Shown here in pieces: positions 24,049-36,644 of a DNA stretch of 64,000 nt. Source of the stretch: Embiotoca jacksoni. Its lineage: Eukaryota > Chordata > Actinopteri > Embiotocidae. The translations under genes were made by a program, and so were the position numbers. How positions within the stretch are numbered: the first letter of the stretch is position 1; each line of letters opens with the position of its first letter. The notes under the pieces are model-generated. The model ran no database searches. It saw only the letters and a list, made by a program, of their open reading frames with translations, and had not been told where the DNA came from. The DNA is taken from the NCBI GenBank assembly GCA_022577435.1, contig JAKOON010000012.1:20093799-20157798 (forward strand), given 5' to 3'.

Positions 24049-26072
24049 GTTTACGAACAAATTTCTTTATCAGCAAATAGGATACACTACATGGCCAAAG
24101 TGGCTTCACTTTGTATCTGCAATTACACAGAAAACAGCATTTCAAGTCTCACTTTCTCAGCCTAATGTAAAACTGCATCACAGCGCCACGGCTTAAACTA
24201 AGTGTTTACAAACAAGTTTCACACTCAGAACTTTGGCAAATGGGATACACTACATGGGCAAAGTGGTTTCAAGTCACTTTGTGTGGACAATTTCACAGGA
24301 AACACAATGTTTCAAAAAAAGCCTTATCTCAGCGAGAGAAGCTCAAAAACAGCATAAAAATGCATTACAGTGTCACGGCTTAAATTAAGTGTTTACGAAC
24401 AAATTTCTTCATCAGTACTATGCAATTGGGATAAACTACAAGGACAAAGTGGTTTCACGTCACTTTGTGTGGACAATTTCACAGGAAACACAATGTTTCA
24501 AAAACAGCCTTATCTCAGCGAGAGAAGCTCAAAAACAGCATAAACCTGCATTACAGTGCCACGGCTTAAATTAAGTGTTTACGAACAAATTTCTTCATCA
24601 GTACTATGGCAAATGGGATAAACTACAAGGACAAAGTGGTTTCACGTCACTTTGTGTGGACAATTTCACAGGAAACACAATGTTTCAAAAACAGCCTTAT
24701 CTCAGCGAGAGAAGCTCAAAAACAGCATAAACCTGCATTACAGTGCCACGGCTTAAATTAAGTGTTTACGAACAAATTTCTTCATCAGTACTATGGCAAA
24801 TGGGATAAACTACAAGGACAAAGTGGTTTCACGTCACTTTGTGTGGACAATTTCACAGGAAACACAATGTTTCAAAAACAGCCTTATCTCAGCGAGAGAA
24901 GCTCAAAAACAGCATAAACCTGCATTACAGTGCCACGGCTTAAGCTAATTGTTTACGAACAAATTTTTTCAGACGTACTATGGCAAATGGGATAAAATAC
25001 ATGGACAAAGTGGCTTCATGTCACTTTGTGTGGACAATTTCACAGGAAACACAATGTTTCTAAAACAGCCTTATCTCAGCGAGAGAAGCTCAAAAACAGC
25101 ATAAACCTGCATTACAGTGCCACGGCTTAAATTAAGTGTTTACGAACAAATTTCTTCATCAGTACTATGGCAAATGGGATAAACTACAAGGACAAAGTGG
25201 TTTCACGTCACTTTGTGTGGACAATTTCACAGGAAACACAATGTTTCAAAAACAGCCTTATCTCAGCGAGAGAAGCTCAAAAACAGCATAAAACTGCATT
25301 ACAGTGCCACGGCTTAAACTAAGTGTTTACGAACAAATTTCATCATCAGAACTATGGCAAATGGGATAAACTACAAGGACAAAGTGGTGTCACGTCACTT
25401 TGTGTGGACAATTTCACAGGAATCACAATGTTTCAAAAACAGCCTTATCTCAGCGAGAGAAGCTCAAAAACAGCATAAAACTGCATTACAGTGCCATGGC
25501 TTAAACTAAGTGTTTACGAACAAATTTCTTCATCAGTATTATGGCAAATGAGATAAACTACTTGGACAAAGTGGCTTCAAGTCACTTTGTGTGGACAATT
25601 TCACAGGAAACACAATGTTTCAAAAACAGCCTTATCTCAGCGAGAGAAGCTCAAATACAGCATAAAACTGCATTACAGTGCCACGGCTTAAACTAAGTGT
25701 TTACGAACAAATTTCTTCATCAGAACTATGGCAAATGGGATAAACTACAAGGACAAAGTGGTGTCACGTCACTTTGTGTTGACAATTTCACAGGAAACAC
25801 AATGTTTCAAAAACAGCCTTATCTCAGCGAGAGAAGCTCAAAAACAGCATAAAACTGCATTACAGTGCCACGGCTTAAGCTAATTTTTTACGAACAAATT
25901 TTTTCAGACGTACTATGGCAAATGGTATAAAATACATGGACAAAGTGGCTTCAAGTCACTTTGTGTGGACAATTTCACAGGAAACACAATGTTTCAAAAA
26001 CAGCCTTATCTCAGCGAGAGAAGCTCAAATACAGCATAAAACTGCATTACAGTGCCACGGCTTAAACTAAGT
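24049..26072 (+). repeat. Unit S + 10 L (2024 bp), longest S-free run
   Basis: S 24049 (CAAATAGG variant); T3 24204 (TTTCACACTCAG); C 24391 with the triplet's 1-bp deletion; C 24577; C 24764; Ua 24951 (TTTCTAAAAC); C 25138; C* 25325; D 25512; C* 25699 (GTGTTGAC); Uv 25886 (TAATTTTTTACG). The first part is triplet copy 3. Confidence 0.92.
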
Positions 26073-26599
26073 GTTTACGAACAAATTTCTTTATCAGCAA
26101 ATGGGATACACTACATGGCCAAAGTGGCTTCACTTTGTATCTGCAATTACACAGAAAACAGCATTTCAAGTCTCACTTTCTCAGCCTAATGTAAAACTGC
26201 ATCACAGCGCCACGGCTTAAACTAAGTGTTTACAAACAAGTGTCATACTCAGAACTTTGGCAAATGGGATAAACTACATGGGCAAAGTGGTTTCAAGTCA
26301 CTTTGTGTGGACAATTTCACAGGAAACACAATGTTTCAAAAACAGCCTTATCTCAGCGAGAGAAGCTCAAAAACAGCATAAAACTGCATTACAGTGCCAT
26401 GGCTTAAACTAAGTGTTTACGAACAAATTTCTTCATCAGTATTATGGCAAATGAGATAAACTACTTGGACAAAGTTGCTTCAAGTCACTGTGTGGACAAT
26501 TTCACAGGAAACACAATGTTTCAAAAACAGCCTTATCTCAGCGAGAGAAGCTCAAATACAGCATAAAACTGCATTACAGTGCCACGGCTTAAACTAAGT
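26073..26599 (+). repeat. Unit S + 2 L (527 bp)
   Basis: S 26073; T1' 26228; D 26415 with a private 2-bp loss (CACTGTGTGG for CACTTTGTGTGG) that damages the right dyad arm. Confidence 0.92.
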
Positions 26600-27689
26600 G
26601 TTTACGAACAAATTTCTTCATCAGCAAATGGGATACACTACATGGCCAAAGTGGCTTCACTTTGTATCTGCAATTACACAGAAAACAGCATTTCAAGTCT
26701 CACTTTCTCAGCCTAATGTAAAACTGCATCACAGCTCCACGGCTTAAACTAAGTGTTTACAAACAAGTTTCATACTCAGAACTTTGGCAAATGGGATACA
26801 CTACATGGGCAAAGCGGTTTCAAGTCACTTTGTGTGGACAATTTCACAGGAAACACAATGTTTCAAAAAAAGCCTTATCTCAGCGAGAGAAGCTCAAAAA
26901 CAGCATAAAAATGCATTACAGTGTCACGGCTTAAACTAAGTGTTTACGAACAAGTGTCATACTCAGAACTTTGGCAAATGGGATAAACTACATGGGCAAA
27001 GTGGCTTCAAGTCACTTTCTGTGGACAATTTCACAGGAAACACAATGTTTCAAAAACAGCCTTATCTCAGCGAGAGATGCTCAAAAACAGCATAAAAATG
27101 CATTACAGTGCCACGGCTTAAATTAAGTGTTTACGAACCAATTTCTTCATCAGTACTATGGCAAATGGGATAAACTACTTGGACAAAGTGGTTTCACGTC
27201 ACTTTGTGTGGACAATTTCACAGGAAACACAATGTTTCAAAAACAGCCTTATCTCAGCGAGAGAAGCTCAAAAACAGCATAAAACTGCATTACAGTGCCA
27301 CGGCTTAAACTAAGTGTTTACGAACAAATTTCTTCATCAGTGCTATGGCAAATGAGATAAACTACTTGGACAAAGTGGCTTCAAGTCACTTTGTGTGGAC
27401 AATTTCACAGGAAACACAATGTTTCAAAAACAGCCTTATCTCAGCGAGAGAAGCTCAAATACAGCATAAAACTGCATTACAGTGCCACGGCTTAAATTAA
27501 GTGTTTACGAACAAATTTCTTCATCAGTACTATGGCAAATGGGATAAAATACATGGACAAAGTGGCTTCAAGTCACTTTGTGTGGACAATTTCACAGGAA
27601 ACACAATGTTTCAAAAACAGCCTTATCTCAGCGAGAGAAGCTCAAATACAGCATAAAACTGCATTACAGTGCCACGGCTTAAACTAAGT
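26600..27689 (+). repeat. Unit S + 5 L (1090 bp)
   Basis: S 26600; T3 26755; T1-like 26942 (GTTTACGAAC head, no S before it, GAGATGCTC); C/D mixture 27129 (GTTTACGAACCAATTTC); D 27316 (CAGTGCTATGG); C-head/Ua-body fusion 27503. Confidence 0.91.
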
Positions 27690-28592
27690 GTTTACGAACA
27701 AATTTCTTTATCAGCAAATGGGATACACTACATGGCCAAAGTGGCTTCACTTTGTATCTGCAATTACACAGAAAACAGCATTTCAAGTCTCACTTTCTCA
27801 GCCTAATGTAAAACTGCATCACAGCGCCACGGCTTAAACTAAGTGTTTACAAACAAGTGTCATACTCAGAACTTTGGCAAATGGGATAAACTACATGGGC
27901 AAAGTGGTTTCATGTCACTTTGTGTGGACAATTTCACAGGAAACACAATGTTTCAAAAACAGCCTTATCTCAGTGAGAGAAGCTCAAAAACAGCATAAAA
28001 ATGCATTACAGTGCCACGGCTTAAATTAAGTGTTTACGAACAAATTTCTTCATCAGAACTATGGCAAATGGGATAAACTACAAGGACAAAGTGGTGTCAC
28101 GTCACTTTGTGTGGACAATTTCACAGGAAACACAATGTTTCAAAAACAGCCTTATCTCAGCGAGAGAAGCTCAAAAACAGCATAAAACTGCATTACAGTG
28201 CCACGGCTTAAGCTAATTGTTTACGAACAAATTTTTTCATACGTACTATGGCAAATGAGATAAAATACATGGACAAAGTGGCTTCAAGTCACTTTGTGTG
28301 GACAATTTCACAGGAAACACAATGTTTCAAAAACAGCCTTATCTCAGCGAGAGAAGCTCAAATACAGCATAAAACTGCATTACAGTGCCACGGCTTAAAC
28401 TAAGTGTTTACGAACAAATTTCTTCATCAGAACTATGGCAAATGGGATAAACTACAAGGACAAAGTGGTGTCACGTCACTTTGTGTGGACAATTTCACAG
28501 GAAACACAATGTTTCAAAAACAGCCTTATCTCAGCGAGAGAAGCTCAAAAACAGCATAAAACTGCATTACAGTGCCACGGCTTAAGCTAATT
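27690..28592 (+). repeat. Unit S + 4 L (903 bp)
   Basis: S 27690; T1' 27845 (CATGTCAC, CAGTGAGAG); C* 28032; U variant 28219 (TTTCATACG, TGAGATAAAATAC); C* 28406. Confidence 0.91.
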
Positions 28593-28755
28593 GTTTACGA
28601 ACAAATTTTTTCAGACGTACTATGGCAAATGGTATAAAATACATGGCCAAAGTGGCTTCACTTTGTATCTGCAATTACACAGAAAACAGCATTTCAAGTC
28701 TCACTTTCTCAGCCTAATGTAAAACTGCATCACAGCGCCACGGCTTAAACTAAGT
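28593..28755 (+). repeat. Uv/S hybrid monomer, 163 bp
   Basis: It starts with TTTTTTCAGACG and GGTATAAAATACATGG (Uv) and continues as S from CCAAAGTGGCTTCAC. The junction lies at ACATGG, shared by both parents. A second copy is at 29317-29478, 162 bp long because of a lost G. Confidence 0.9.
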
Positions 28756-29316
28756 GTTTACAAACAAGTGTCATACTCAGAACTTTGGCAAATGGGATAA
28801 ACTACATGGGCAAAGTGGTTTCAAGTCACTTTGTGTGGACAATTTCACAGGAAACACAATGTTTCAAAAACAGCCTTATCTCAGCGAGAGAAGCTCAAAA
28901 ACAGCATAAAAATGCATTTCAGTGCCACGGCTTAAATTAAGTGTTTACGAACAAATTTCTTCATCAGTACTATGGCAAATGGGATAAACTACAAGGACAA
29001 AGTGGTTTCACGTCACTTTGTGTGGACAATTTCACAGGAAACACAATGTTTCAAAAACAGCCTTATCTCAGCGAGAGAAGCTCAAATACAGCATAAAACT
29101 GCATTACAGTGCCACGGCTTAAACTAAGTGTTTACGAACAAATTTCTTCATCAGAACTATGGCAAATGGGATAAACTACAAGGACAAAGTGGTGTCACGT
29201 CACTTTGTGTGGACAATTTCACAGGAAACACAATGTTTCAAAAACAGCCTTATCTCAGCGAGAGAAGCTCAAAAACAGCATAAAACTGCATTACAGTGCC
29301 ACGGTTTAAGCTAATT
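28593..29316 (+). repeat. Unit hybrid S + 3 L (724 bp)
   Basis: Uv/S hybrid of 163 bp at 28593; T1' 28756 (CATTTCAGTGCC); C 28943; C* 29130. Confidence 0.91.
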
Positions 29317-29478
29317 GTTTACGAACAAATTTTTTCAGACGTACTATGGCAAATGGTATAAAATACATGGCCAAAGTGGCTTCACTTTGTATCTGCAATT
29401 ACACAGAAAACAGCATTTCAAGTCTCACTTTCTCAGCCTAATGTAAAACTGCATCACAGCTCCACGCTTAAACTAAGT
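29317..29478 (+). repeat. Uv/S hybrid monomer, 162 bp
   Basis: Same junction as 28593. It also carries ACGGTTTAAG at its start and CCACGCTTAA (one G lost) at its end. The downstream head is T3 instead of T1'. Confidence 0.9.
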
Positions 29479-30974
29479 GTTTACAAACAAGTTTCATACT
29501 CAGAACTTTGGCAAATGGGATACACTACATGGGCAAAGCGGTTTCAAGTCACTTTGTGTGGACAATTTCACAGGAAACACAATGTTTCAAAAAAAGCCTT
29601 ATCTCAGCGAGAGAAGCTCAAAAACAGCATAAAAATGCATTACAGTGTCACGGCTTAAACTAAGTGTTTACGAACAAGTGTCATACTCAGAACTTTGGCA
29701 AATGGGATAAACTACATGGGCAAAGTGGCTTCAAGTCACTTTCTGTGGACAATTTCACAGGAAACACAATGTTTCAAAAACAGCCTTATCTCAGCGAGAG
29801 ATGCTCAAAAACAGCATAAAAATGCATTACAGTGCCACGGCTTAAATTAAGTGTTTACGAACCAATTTCTTCATCAGTACTATGGCAAATGGGATAAACT
29901 ACTTGGACAAAGTGGTTTCACGTCACTTTGTGTGGACAATTTCACAGGAAACACAATGTTTCAAAAACAGCCTTATCTCAGCGAGAGAAGCTCAAATACA
30001 GCATAAAACTGCATTACAGTGCCATGGCTTAAACTAAGTGTTTACGAACAAATTTCTTCATCAGTGCTATGGCAAATGAGATAAACTACTTGGACAAAGT
30101 GGCTTCAAGTCACTTTGTGTGGACAATTTCACAGGAAACACAATGTTTCAAAAACAGTCTTATCTCAGCGAGAGAAGCTCAAATACAGCATAAAACTGCA
30201 TTACAGTGCCACGGCTTAAATTAAGTGTTTACGAACAAATTTCTTCATCAGTACTATGGCAAATGGGATAAACTACAAGGACAAAGTGGTTTCACGTCAC
30301 TTTGTGTGGACAATTTCACAGGAAACACAATGTTTCAAAAACAGCCTTATCTCAGCCAGAGAAGCTCAAAAACAGCATAAACCTGCATTACAGTGCCACG
30401 GCTTAAATTAAGTGTTTACGAACAAATTTCTTCATCAGTACTATGGCAAATGGGATAAACTACAAGGACAAAGTGGTTTCACGTCACTTTGTGTGGACAA
30501 TTTCACAGGAAACACAATGTTTCAAAAACAGCCTTATCTCAGCGAGAGAAGCTCAAAAACAGCATAAACCTGCATTACAGTGCCACGGCTTAAGCTAATT
30601 GTTTACGAACAAATTTTTTCAGACGTACTATGGCAAATGAGATAAACTACTTGGACAAAGTGGTTTCAAGTCACTTTGTTTGGACAATTTCACAGGAAAC
30701 ACAATGTTTCAAAAACAGCCTTATCTCAGTGAGAGAAGCTCAAAAACAGCATAAAAATGCATTACAGTGCCACGGCTTAAATTAAGTGTTTACGAACAAA
30801 TTTCTTCATCAGTACTATGGCAAATGGGATAAACTACAAGGACAAAGTGGTTTCACGTCACTTTGTGTGGACAATTTCACAGGAAACACAATGTTTCAAA
30901 AACAGCCTTATCTCAGCGAGAGAAGCTCAAATACAGCATAAAACTGCATTACAGTGCCACGGCTTAAACTAAGT
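29317..30974 (+). repeat. Unit hybrid S + 8 L (1658 bp)
   Basis: Uv/S hybrid of 162 bp at 29317 (CCACGCTTAA lacks one G); T3 29479; T1-like 29666; C/D 29853; D 30040; C 30227 (CAGCCAGAG); C 30414; U-head/D-body 30601; C 30788. Confidence 0.91.
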
Positions 30975-32625
30975 GTTTACGAACAAATTTCTTCATCAGC
31001 AAATGGGATACACTACATGGCCAAAGTGGCTTCACTTTGTATCTGCAATTACACAGAAAACAGCATTTCAAGTCTCACTTTCTCAGCCTAATGTAAAACT
31101 GCATCACAGCTCCACGGCTTAAACTAAGTGTTTACAAACAAGTTTCATACTCAGAACTTTGGCAAATGGGATACACTACATGGGCAAAGCGGTTTCAAGT
31201 CACTTTGTGTGGACAATTTCACAGGAAACACAATGTTTCAAAAAAAGCCTTATCTCAGCGAGAGAAGCTCAAAAACAGCATAAAAATGCATTACAGTGTC
31301 ACGGCTTAAATTAAGTGTTTACGAACAAATTTCTTCATCAGTACTATGGCAAATGGGATAAACCAAAAGGACAAAGTGGTTTCACGTCACTTTGTGTGGA
31401 CAATTTCACAGGAAACACAATGTTTCAAAAACAGCCTTATCTCAGAGAGAGAAGCTCAAATACAGCATAAAACTGCATTACAGTGCCACGGCTTAAACTA
31501 AGTGTTTACGAACAAATTTCATCATCAGAACTATGGCAAATGGGATAAACTACAAGGACAAAGTGGTGTCACGTCACTTTGTGTGGACAATTTCACAGGA
31601 AACACAATGTTTCAAAAACAGCCTTATCTCAGCGAGAGAAGCTCAAAAACAGCATAAACCTGCATTACACTGCCATGGCTTAAGCTCATTGTTTACGAAC
31701 AAATTTTTTCAGACGTACTATGGCAAATGGGATAAAATACATGGACAAAGTGGCTTCAAGTCACTTTGTGTGGACAATTTCACAGGAAACACAATGTTTC
31801 AAAAACAGCCTTATCTCAGCGAGAGAAGCTCAAAAACAGCATAAACCTGCATTACACTGCCATGGCTTAAGCTCATTGTTTACGAACAAATTTTTTCAGA
31901 CGTACTATGGCAAATGGGATACACTACATGGGCAAAGCGGTTTCAAGTCACTTTGTGTGGACAATTTCACAGGAAACACAATGTTTCAAAAAAAGCCTTA
32001 TCTCAGCGAGAGAAGCTCAAAAACAGCATAAAAATGCATTACAGTGTCACGGCTTAAATTAAGTGTTTACGAACAAATTTCTTCATCAGTACTATGGCAA
32101 ATGGGATAAACTACAAGGACAAAGTGGTTTCACGTCACTTTGTGTGGACAATTTCACAGGAAACACAATGTTTCAAAAACAGCCTTATCTCAGCGAGAGA
32201 AGCTCAAATACAGCATAAAACTGCATTACAGTGCCACGGCTTAAACTAAGTGTTTACGAACAAATTTCTTCATCAGAACTATGGCAAATGGGAAAAACTA
32301 CAAGGACAAAGTGGTGTCACGTCACTTTGTGTGGACAATTTCACAGGAAACACAATGTTTCAAAAACAGCCTTATCTCAGCGAGAGAAGCTCAAAAATAG
32401 CATAAAACTGCATTACAGTGCCACGGCTTAAGCTAAGTGTTTACGAACAAATTTTTTCAGACGTACTATGGCAAATGGTATAAAATACATGGACAAAGTG
32501 GCTTCAAGTCACTTTGTGTGGACAATTTCACAGGAAACACAATGTTTCAAAAACAGCCTTATCTCAGCGAGAGAAGCTCAAATACAGCATAAAACTGCAT
32601 TACAGTGCCACGGCTTAAACTAAGT
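30975..32625 (+). repeat. Unit S + 8 L (1651 bp)
   Basis: S 30975; T3 31130; C 31317 (GATAAACCAAAAGG, CAGAGAGAG); C* 31504; Ua 31691; Ua-head/T3-body fusion 31878; C 32065; C* 32252 (GGGAAAAACTAC); Uv 32439. Confidence 0.91.
31878..32064 (+). repeat. Ua-head/T3-body fusion monomer
   Basis: TTTTTTCAGACGTACTATGG head followed by GATACACTACATGGGCAAAGCGG and AAAAAAAGCC, which are T3 features. It lies where the related array at 42658 has a D monomer. Confidence 0.85.
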
Positions 32626-34277
32626 GTTTACGAACAAATTTCTTTATCAGCAAATGGGATACACTACATGGCCAAAGTGGCTTCACTTTGTATCTGCAAT
32701 TACACAGAAAACAGCATTTCAAGTCTCACTTTCTCAGCCTAATGTAAAACTGCATCACAGCGCCACGGCTTAAACTAAGTGTTTACAAACAAGTGTCATA
32801 CTCAGAACTTTGGCAAATGGGATAAACTACATGGGCAAAGTGGTTTCAAGTCACTTTGTGTGGACAATTTCACAGGAAACACAATGTTTCAAAAACAGCC
32901 TTATCTCAGCGAGAGAAGCTCAAAAACAGCATAAAAATGCATTACAGTGCCACGGCTTAAATTAAGTGTTTACGAACAAATTTCTTCATCAGTACTATGG
33001 CAAATGAGATAAACTACAAGGACAAAGTGGTTTCACGTCACTTTGTGTGGACAATTTCACAGGAAACACAATGTTTCAAAAACAGCCTTATCTCAGCGAG
33101 AGAAGCTCAAAAACAGCATAAACCTGCATTACAGTGCCACGGCTTAAGCTCATTGTTTACGAACAAATTTTTTCAGACGTACTATGGCAAATGAGATAAA
33201 CTACTTGGACAAAGTGGCTTCAAGTCACTTTGTGTGGACAATTTCACAGGAAACACAATGTTTCAAAAACAGCCTTATCTCAGCGAGAGAAGCTCAAAAA
33301 CAGCATAAAAATGCATTACAGTGCCACGGCTTAAATTAAGTGTTTACGAACAAATTTCTTCATCAGTACTATGGCAAATGGGATAAACTACAAGGACAAA
33401 GTGGTTTCACGTCACTTTGTGTGGACAATTTCACAGGAAACACAATGTTTCAAAAACAGCCTTATCTCAGCGAGAGAAGCTCAAAAACAGCATAAAACTG
33501 CATTACAGTGCCACGGCTTAAACTAAGTGTTTACGAACAAATTTCTTCATCAGTACTATGGTAAATGGGATAAACTACAAGGACAAAGTGGTTTCACGTC
33601 ACTTTGTGTGGACAATTTCACAGGAAACACAATGTTTCAAAAACAGCCTTATCTCAGCGAGAGAAGCTCAAAAACAGCATAAAAATGCATTACAGTGCCA
33701 CGGCTTAAATTAAGTGTTTACGAACAAATTTCTTCATCAGTACTATGGCAAATGGGATAAACTACAAGGACAAAGTGGTTTCACGTCACTTTGTGTGGAC
33801 AATTTCACAGGAAACACAATGTTTCAAAAACAGCCTTATCTCAGAGAGAGAAGCTCAAATACAGCATAAAACTGCATTACAGTGCCACGGCTTAAACTAA
33901 GTGTTTACGAACAAATTTCATCATCAGAACTATGGCAAATGGGATAAACTACAAGGACAAAGTGGTTTCACGTCACTTTGTGTGGACAATTTCACAGGAA
34001 ACACAATGTTTCAAAAACAGCCTTATCTCAGAGAGAGAAGCTCAAATACAGCATAAAACTGCATTACAGTGCCACGGCTTAAACTAAGTGTTTACGAACA
34101 AATTTCATCATCAGAACTATGGCAAATGGGATAAACTACAAGGACAAAGTGGTGTCACGTCACTTTGTGTGGACAATTTCACAGGAAACACAATGTTTCA
34201 AAAACTAGCCTTATCTCAGCGAGAGAAGCTCAAAAACAGCATAAAACTGCATTACAGTGCCACGGCTTAAACTAAGT
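32626..34277 (+). repeat. Unit S + 8 L (1652 bp)
   Basis: S 32626; T1' 32781; C 32968 (ATGAGATAAACTACAAGG); U-head/D-body 33155; C 33342; C 33529 (GGTAAATGGG); C 33716 (CAGAGAGAG); C* 33903; C* 34090 with an extra T at 34206 (AAACTAGCC). Confidence 0.91.
33155..33341 (+). repeat. U-head/D-body fusion monomer
   Basis: TTTTTTCAGACG head followed by TGAGATAAACTACTTGG. The same class is found at 30601, 41381, 57201, 58259, 60437, 62617 and 63675, so this fusion has itself been amplified. Confidence 0.85.
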
Positions 34278-35367
34278 GTTTACGAACAAATTTCTTTATC
34301 AGCAAATGGGATACACTACATGGCCAAAGTGGCTTCACTTTGTATCTGCAATTACACAGAAAACAGCATTTCAAGTCTCACTTTCTCAGCCTAATGTAAA
34401 ACTGCATCACAGCGCCACGGCTTAAACTAAGTGTTTACAAACAAGTGTCATACTCAGAACTTTGGCAAATGGGATAAACTACATGGGCAAAGTGGTTTCA
34501 AGTCACTTTGTGTGGACAATTTCACAGGAAACACAATGTTTCAAAAACAGCCTTATCTCAGCGAGAGAAGCTCAAAAACAGCATCAAAATGCATTACAGT
34601 GCCACGGCTTAAATTAAGTGTTTACGAACAAATTTCTTCATCAGTACTATGGCAAATGGGATAAACTACAAGGACAAAGTGGTTTCACGTCACTTTGTGT
34701 GGACAATTTCACAGGAAACACAATGTTTCAAAAACAGCCTTATCTCAGCGAGAGAAGCTCAAAAACAGCATAAAACTGCATTACAGTGCCATGGCTTAAA
34801 CTAAGTGTTTACGAACAAATTTCTTCATCAGTATTATGGCAAATGAGATAAACTACTTGGACAAAGTGGCTTCAAGTCACTTTGTGTGGACAATTTCACA
34901 GGAAACACAATGTTTCAAAAACAGCCTTATCTCAGCGAGAGAAGCTCAAAAACAGCATAAAAATGCATTACAGTGCCACGGCTTAAATTAAGTGTTTACG
35001 AACAAATTTCTTCATCAGTACTATGGCAAATGGGATAAACTACAAGGACAAAGTGGTTTCACGTCACTTTGTGTGGACAATTTCACAGGAAACACAATGT
35101 TTCAAAAACAGCCTTATCTCAGCGAGAGAAGCTCAAAAACAGCATAAAAATGCATTACAGTGCCACGGCTTAAACTAAGTGTTTACGAACAAATTTCTTC
35201 ATCAGAACTATGGCAAATGGGATAAACTACAAGGACAAAGTGGTTTCACGTCACTTTGTGTGGACAATTTCACAGGAAACACAATGTTTCAAAAACAGCC
35301 TTATCTCAGCGAGAGAAGCTCAAAAACAGCATAAAACTGCATTACAGTGCCACGGCTTAAACTAAGT
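34278..35367 (+). repeat. Unit S + 5 L (1090 bp)
   Basis: S 34278; T1' 34433 (CAGCATCAAAATGC); C 34620; D 34807 (CAGTATTATGG); C 34994; C* 35181. Left copy of the 3458-bp duplication. Confidence 0.92.
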
Positions 35368-36644
35368 GTTTACGAACAAATTTCTTTATCAGCAAATGGG
35401 ATACACTACATGGCCAAAGTGGCTTCACTTTGTATCTGCAATTACACAGAAAACAGCATTTCAAGTCTCACTTTCTCAGCCTAATGTAAAACTGCATCAC
35501 AGCGCCACGGCTTAAACTAAGTGTTTACAAACAAGTGTCATACTCAGAACTTTGGCAAATGGGATAAACTACATGGGCAAAGTGGTTTCAAGTCACTTTG
35601 TGTGGACAATTTCACAGGAAACACAATGTTTCAAAAACAGCCTTATCTCAGCGAGAGAAGCTCAAAAACAGCATCAAAATGCATTACAGTGCCACAGGCT
35701 TAAATTAAGTGTTTACGAACAAATTTCTTCATCAGTACTATGGCAAATGGGATAAACTACAAGGACAAAGTGGTTTCACGTCACTTTGTGTGGACAATTT
35801 CACAGGAAACACAATGTTTCAAAAACAGCCTTATCTCAGCGAGAGAAGCTCAAAACAGCATAAACCTGCATTACAGTGCCACGGCTTAAGCTCATTGTTT
35901 ACGAACAAATTTTTTCAGACGTACTATGGCAAATGGGATAAAATACATGGACAAAGTGGCTTCAAGTCACTTTGTGTGGACAATTTCACAGGAAACACAA
36001 TGTTTCAAAAACAGCCTTATCTCAGCGAGAGAAGCTCAAAAACAGCATAAAACTGCATTACAGTGCCATGGCTTAAACTAAGTGTTTACGAACAAATTTC
36101 TTCATCAGTATTATGGCAAATGAGATAAACTACTTGGACAAAGTGGCTTCAAGTCACTTTGTGTGGACAATTTCACAGGAAACACAATGTTTCAAAAACA
36201 GCCTTATCTCAGCGAGAGAAGCTCAAAAACAGCATAAAAATGCATTACAGTGCCACGGCTTAAATTAAGTGTTTACGAACAAATTTCTTCATCAGTACTA
36301 TGGCAAATGGGATAAACTACAAGGACAAAGTGGTTTCACGTCACTTTGTGTGGACAATTTCACAGGAAACACAATGTTTCAAAAACAGCCTTATCTCAGC
36401 GAGAGAAGCTCAAAAACAGCATAAAAATGCATTACAGTGCCACGGCTTAAACTAAGTGTTTACGAACAAATTTCTTCATCAGAACTATGGCAAATGGGAT
36501 AAACTACAAGGACAAAGTGGTTTCACGTCACTTTGTGTGGACAATTTCACAGGAAACACAATGTTTCAAAAACAGCATTATCTCAGCGAGAGAAGCTCAA
36601 CTACAGCATAAAACTGCATTATAGTGCCACGGCTTAAACTAAGT
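35368..36644 (+). repeat. Unit S + 6 L (1277 bp)
   Basis: S 35368; T1' 35523 with an extra base (GCCACAGGC); C 35711, one A short (CTCAAAACAGC); Ua 35897; D 36084; C 36271; C* 36458 (ACAGCATTATC). The two indels cancel in length and are absent from the downstream copy at 38826. Confidence 0.92.

Larger units (their letters stand above)
22245..24500 (+). repeat. 902-bp tandem triplet
   Basis: S-T3-C-Ua-C/D occurs at 22245 and 23147 and starts again at 24049. All three carry the 1-bp-short TATGCAATTGGG monomer at exactly 902-bp spacing. The third copy departs around 24,500, where CAGAGAGAG is replaced by CAGCGAGAG. Confidence 0.92.
26755..30200 (+). repeat. 2724-bp spaced duplication
   Basis: T3, T1-like (GAGATGCTC), C/D (GAACCAATTTC) and D (CAGTGCTATGG) at 26755-27502 recur in the same order at 29479-30226. 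The T3-to-T1 pair without an intervening S is shared, so the S loss predates this duplication. Confidence 0.88.
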
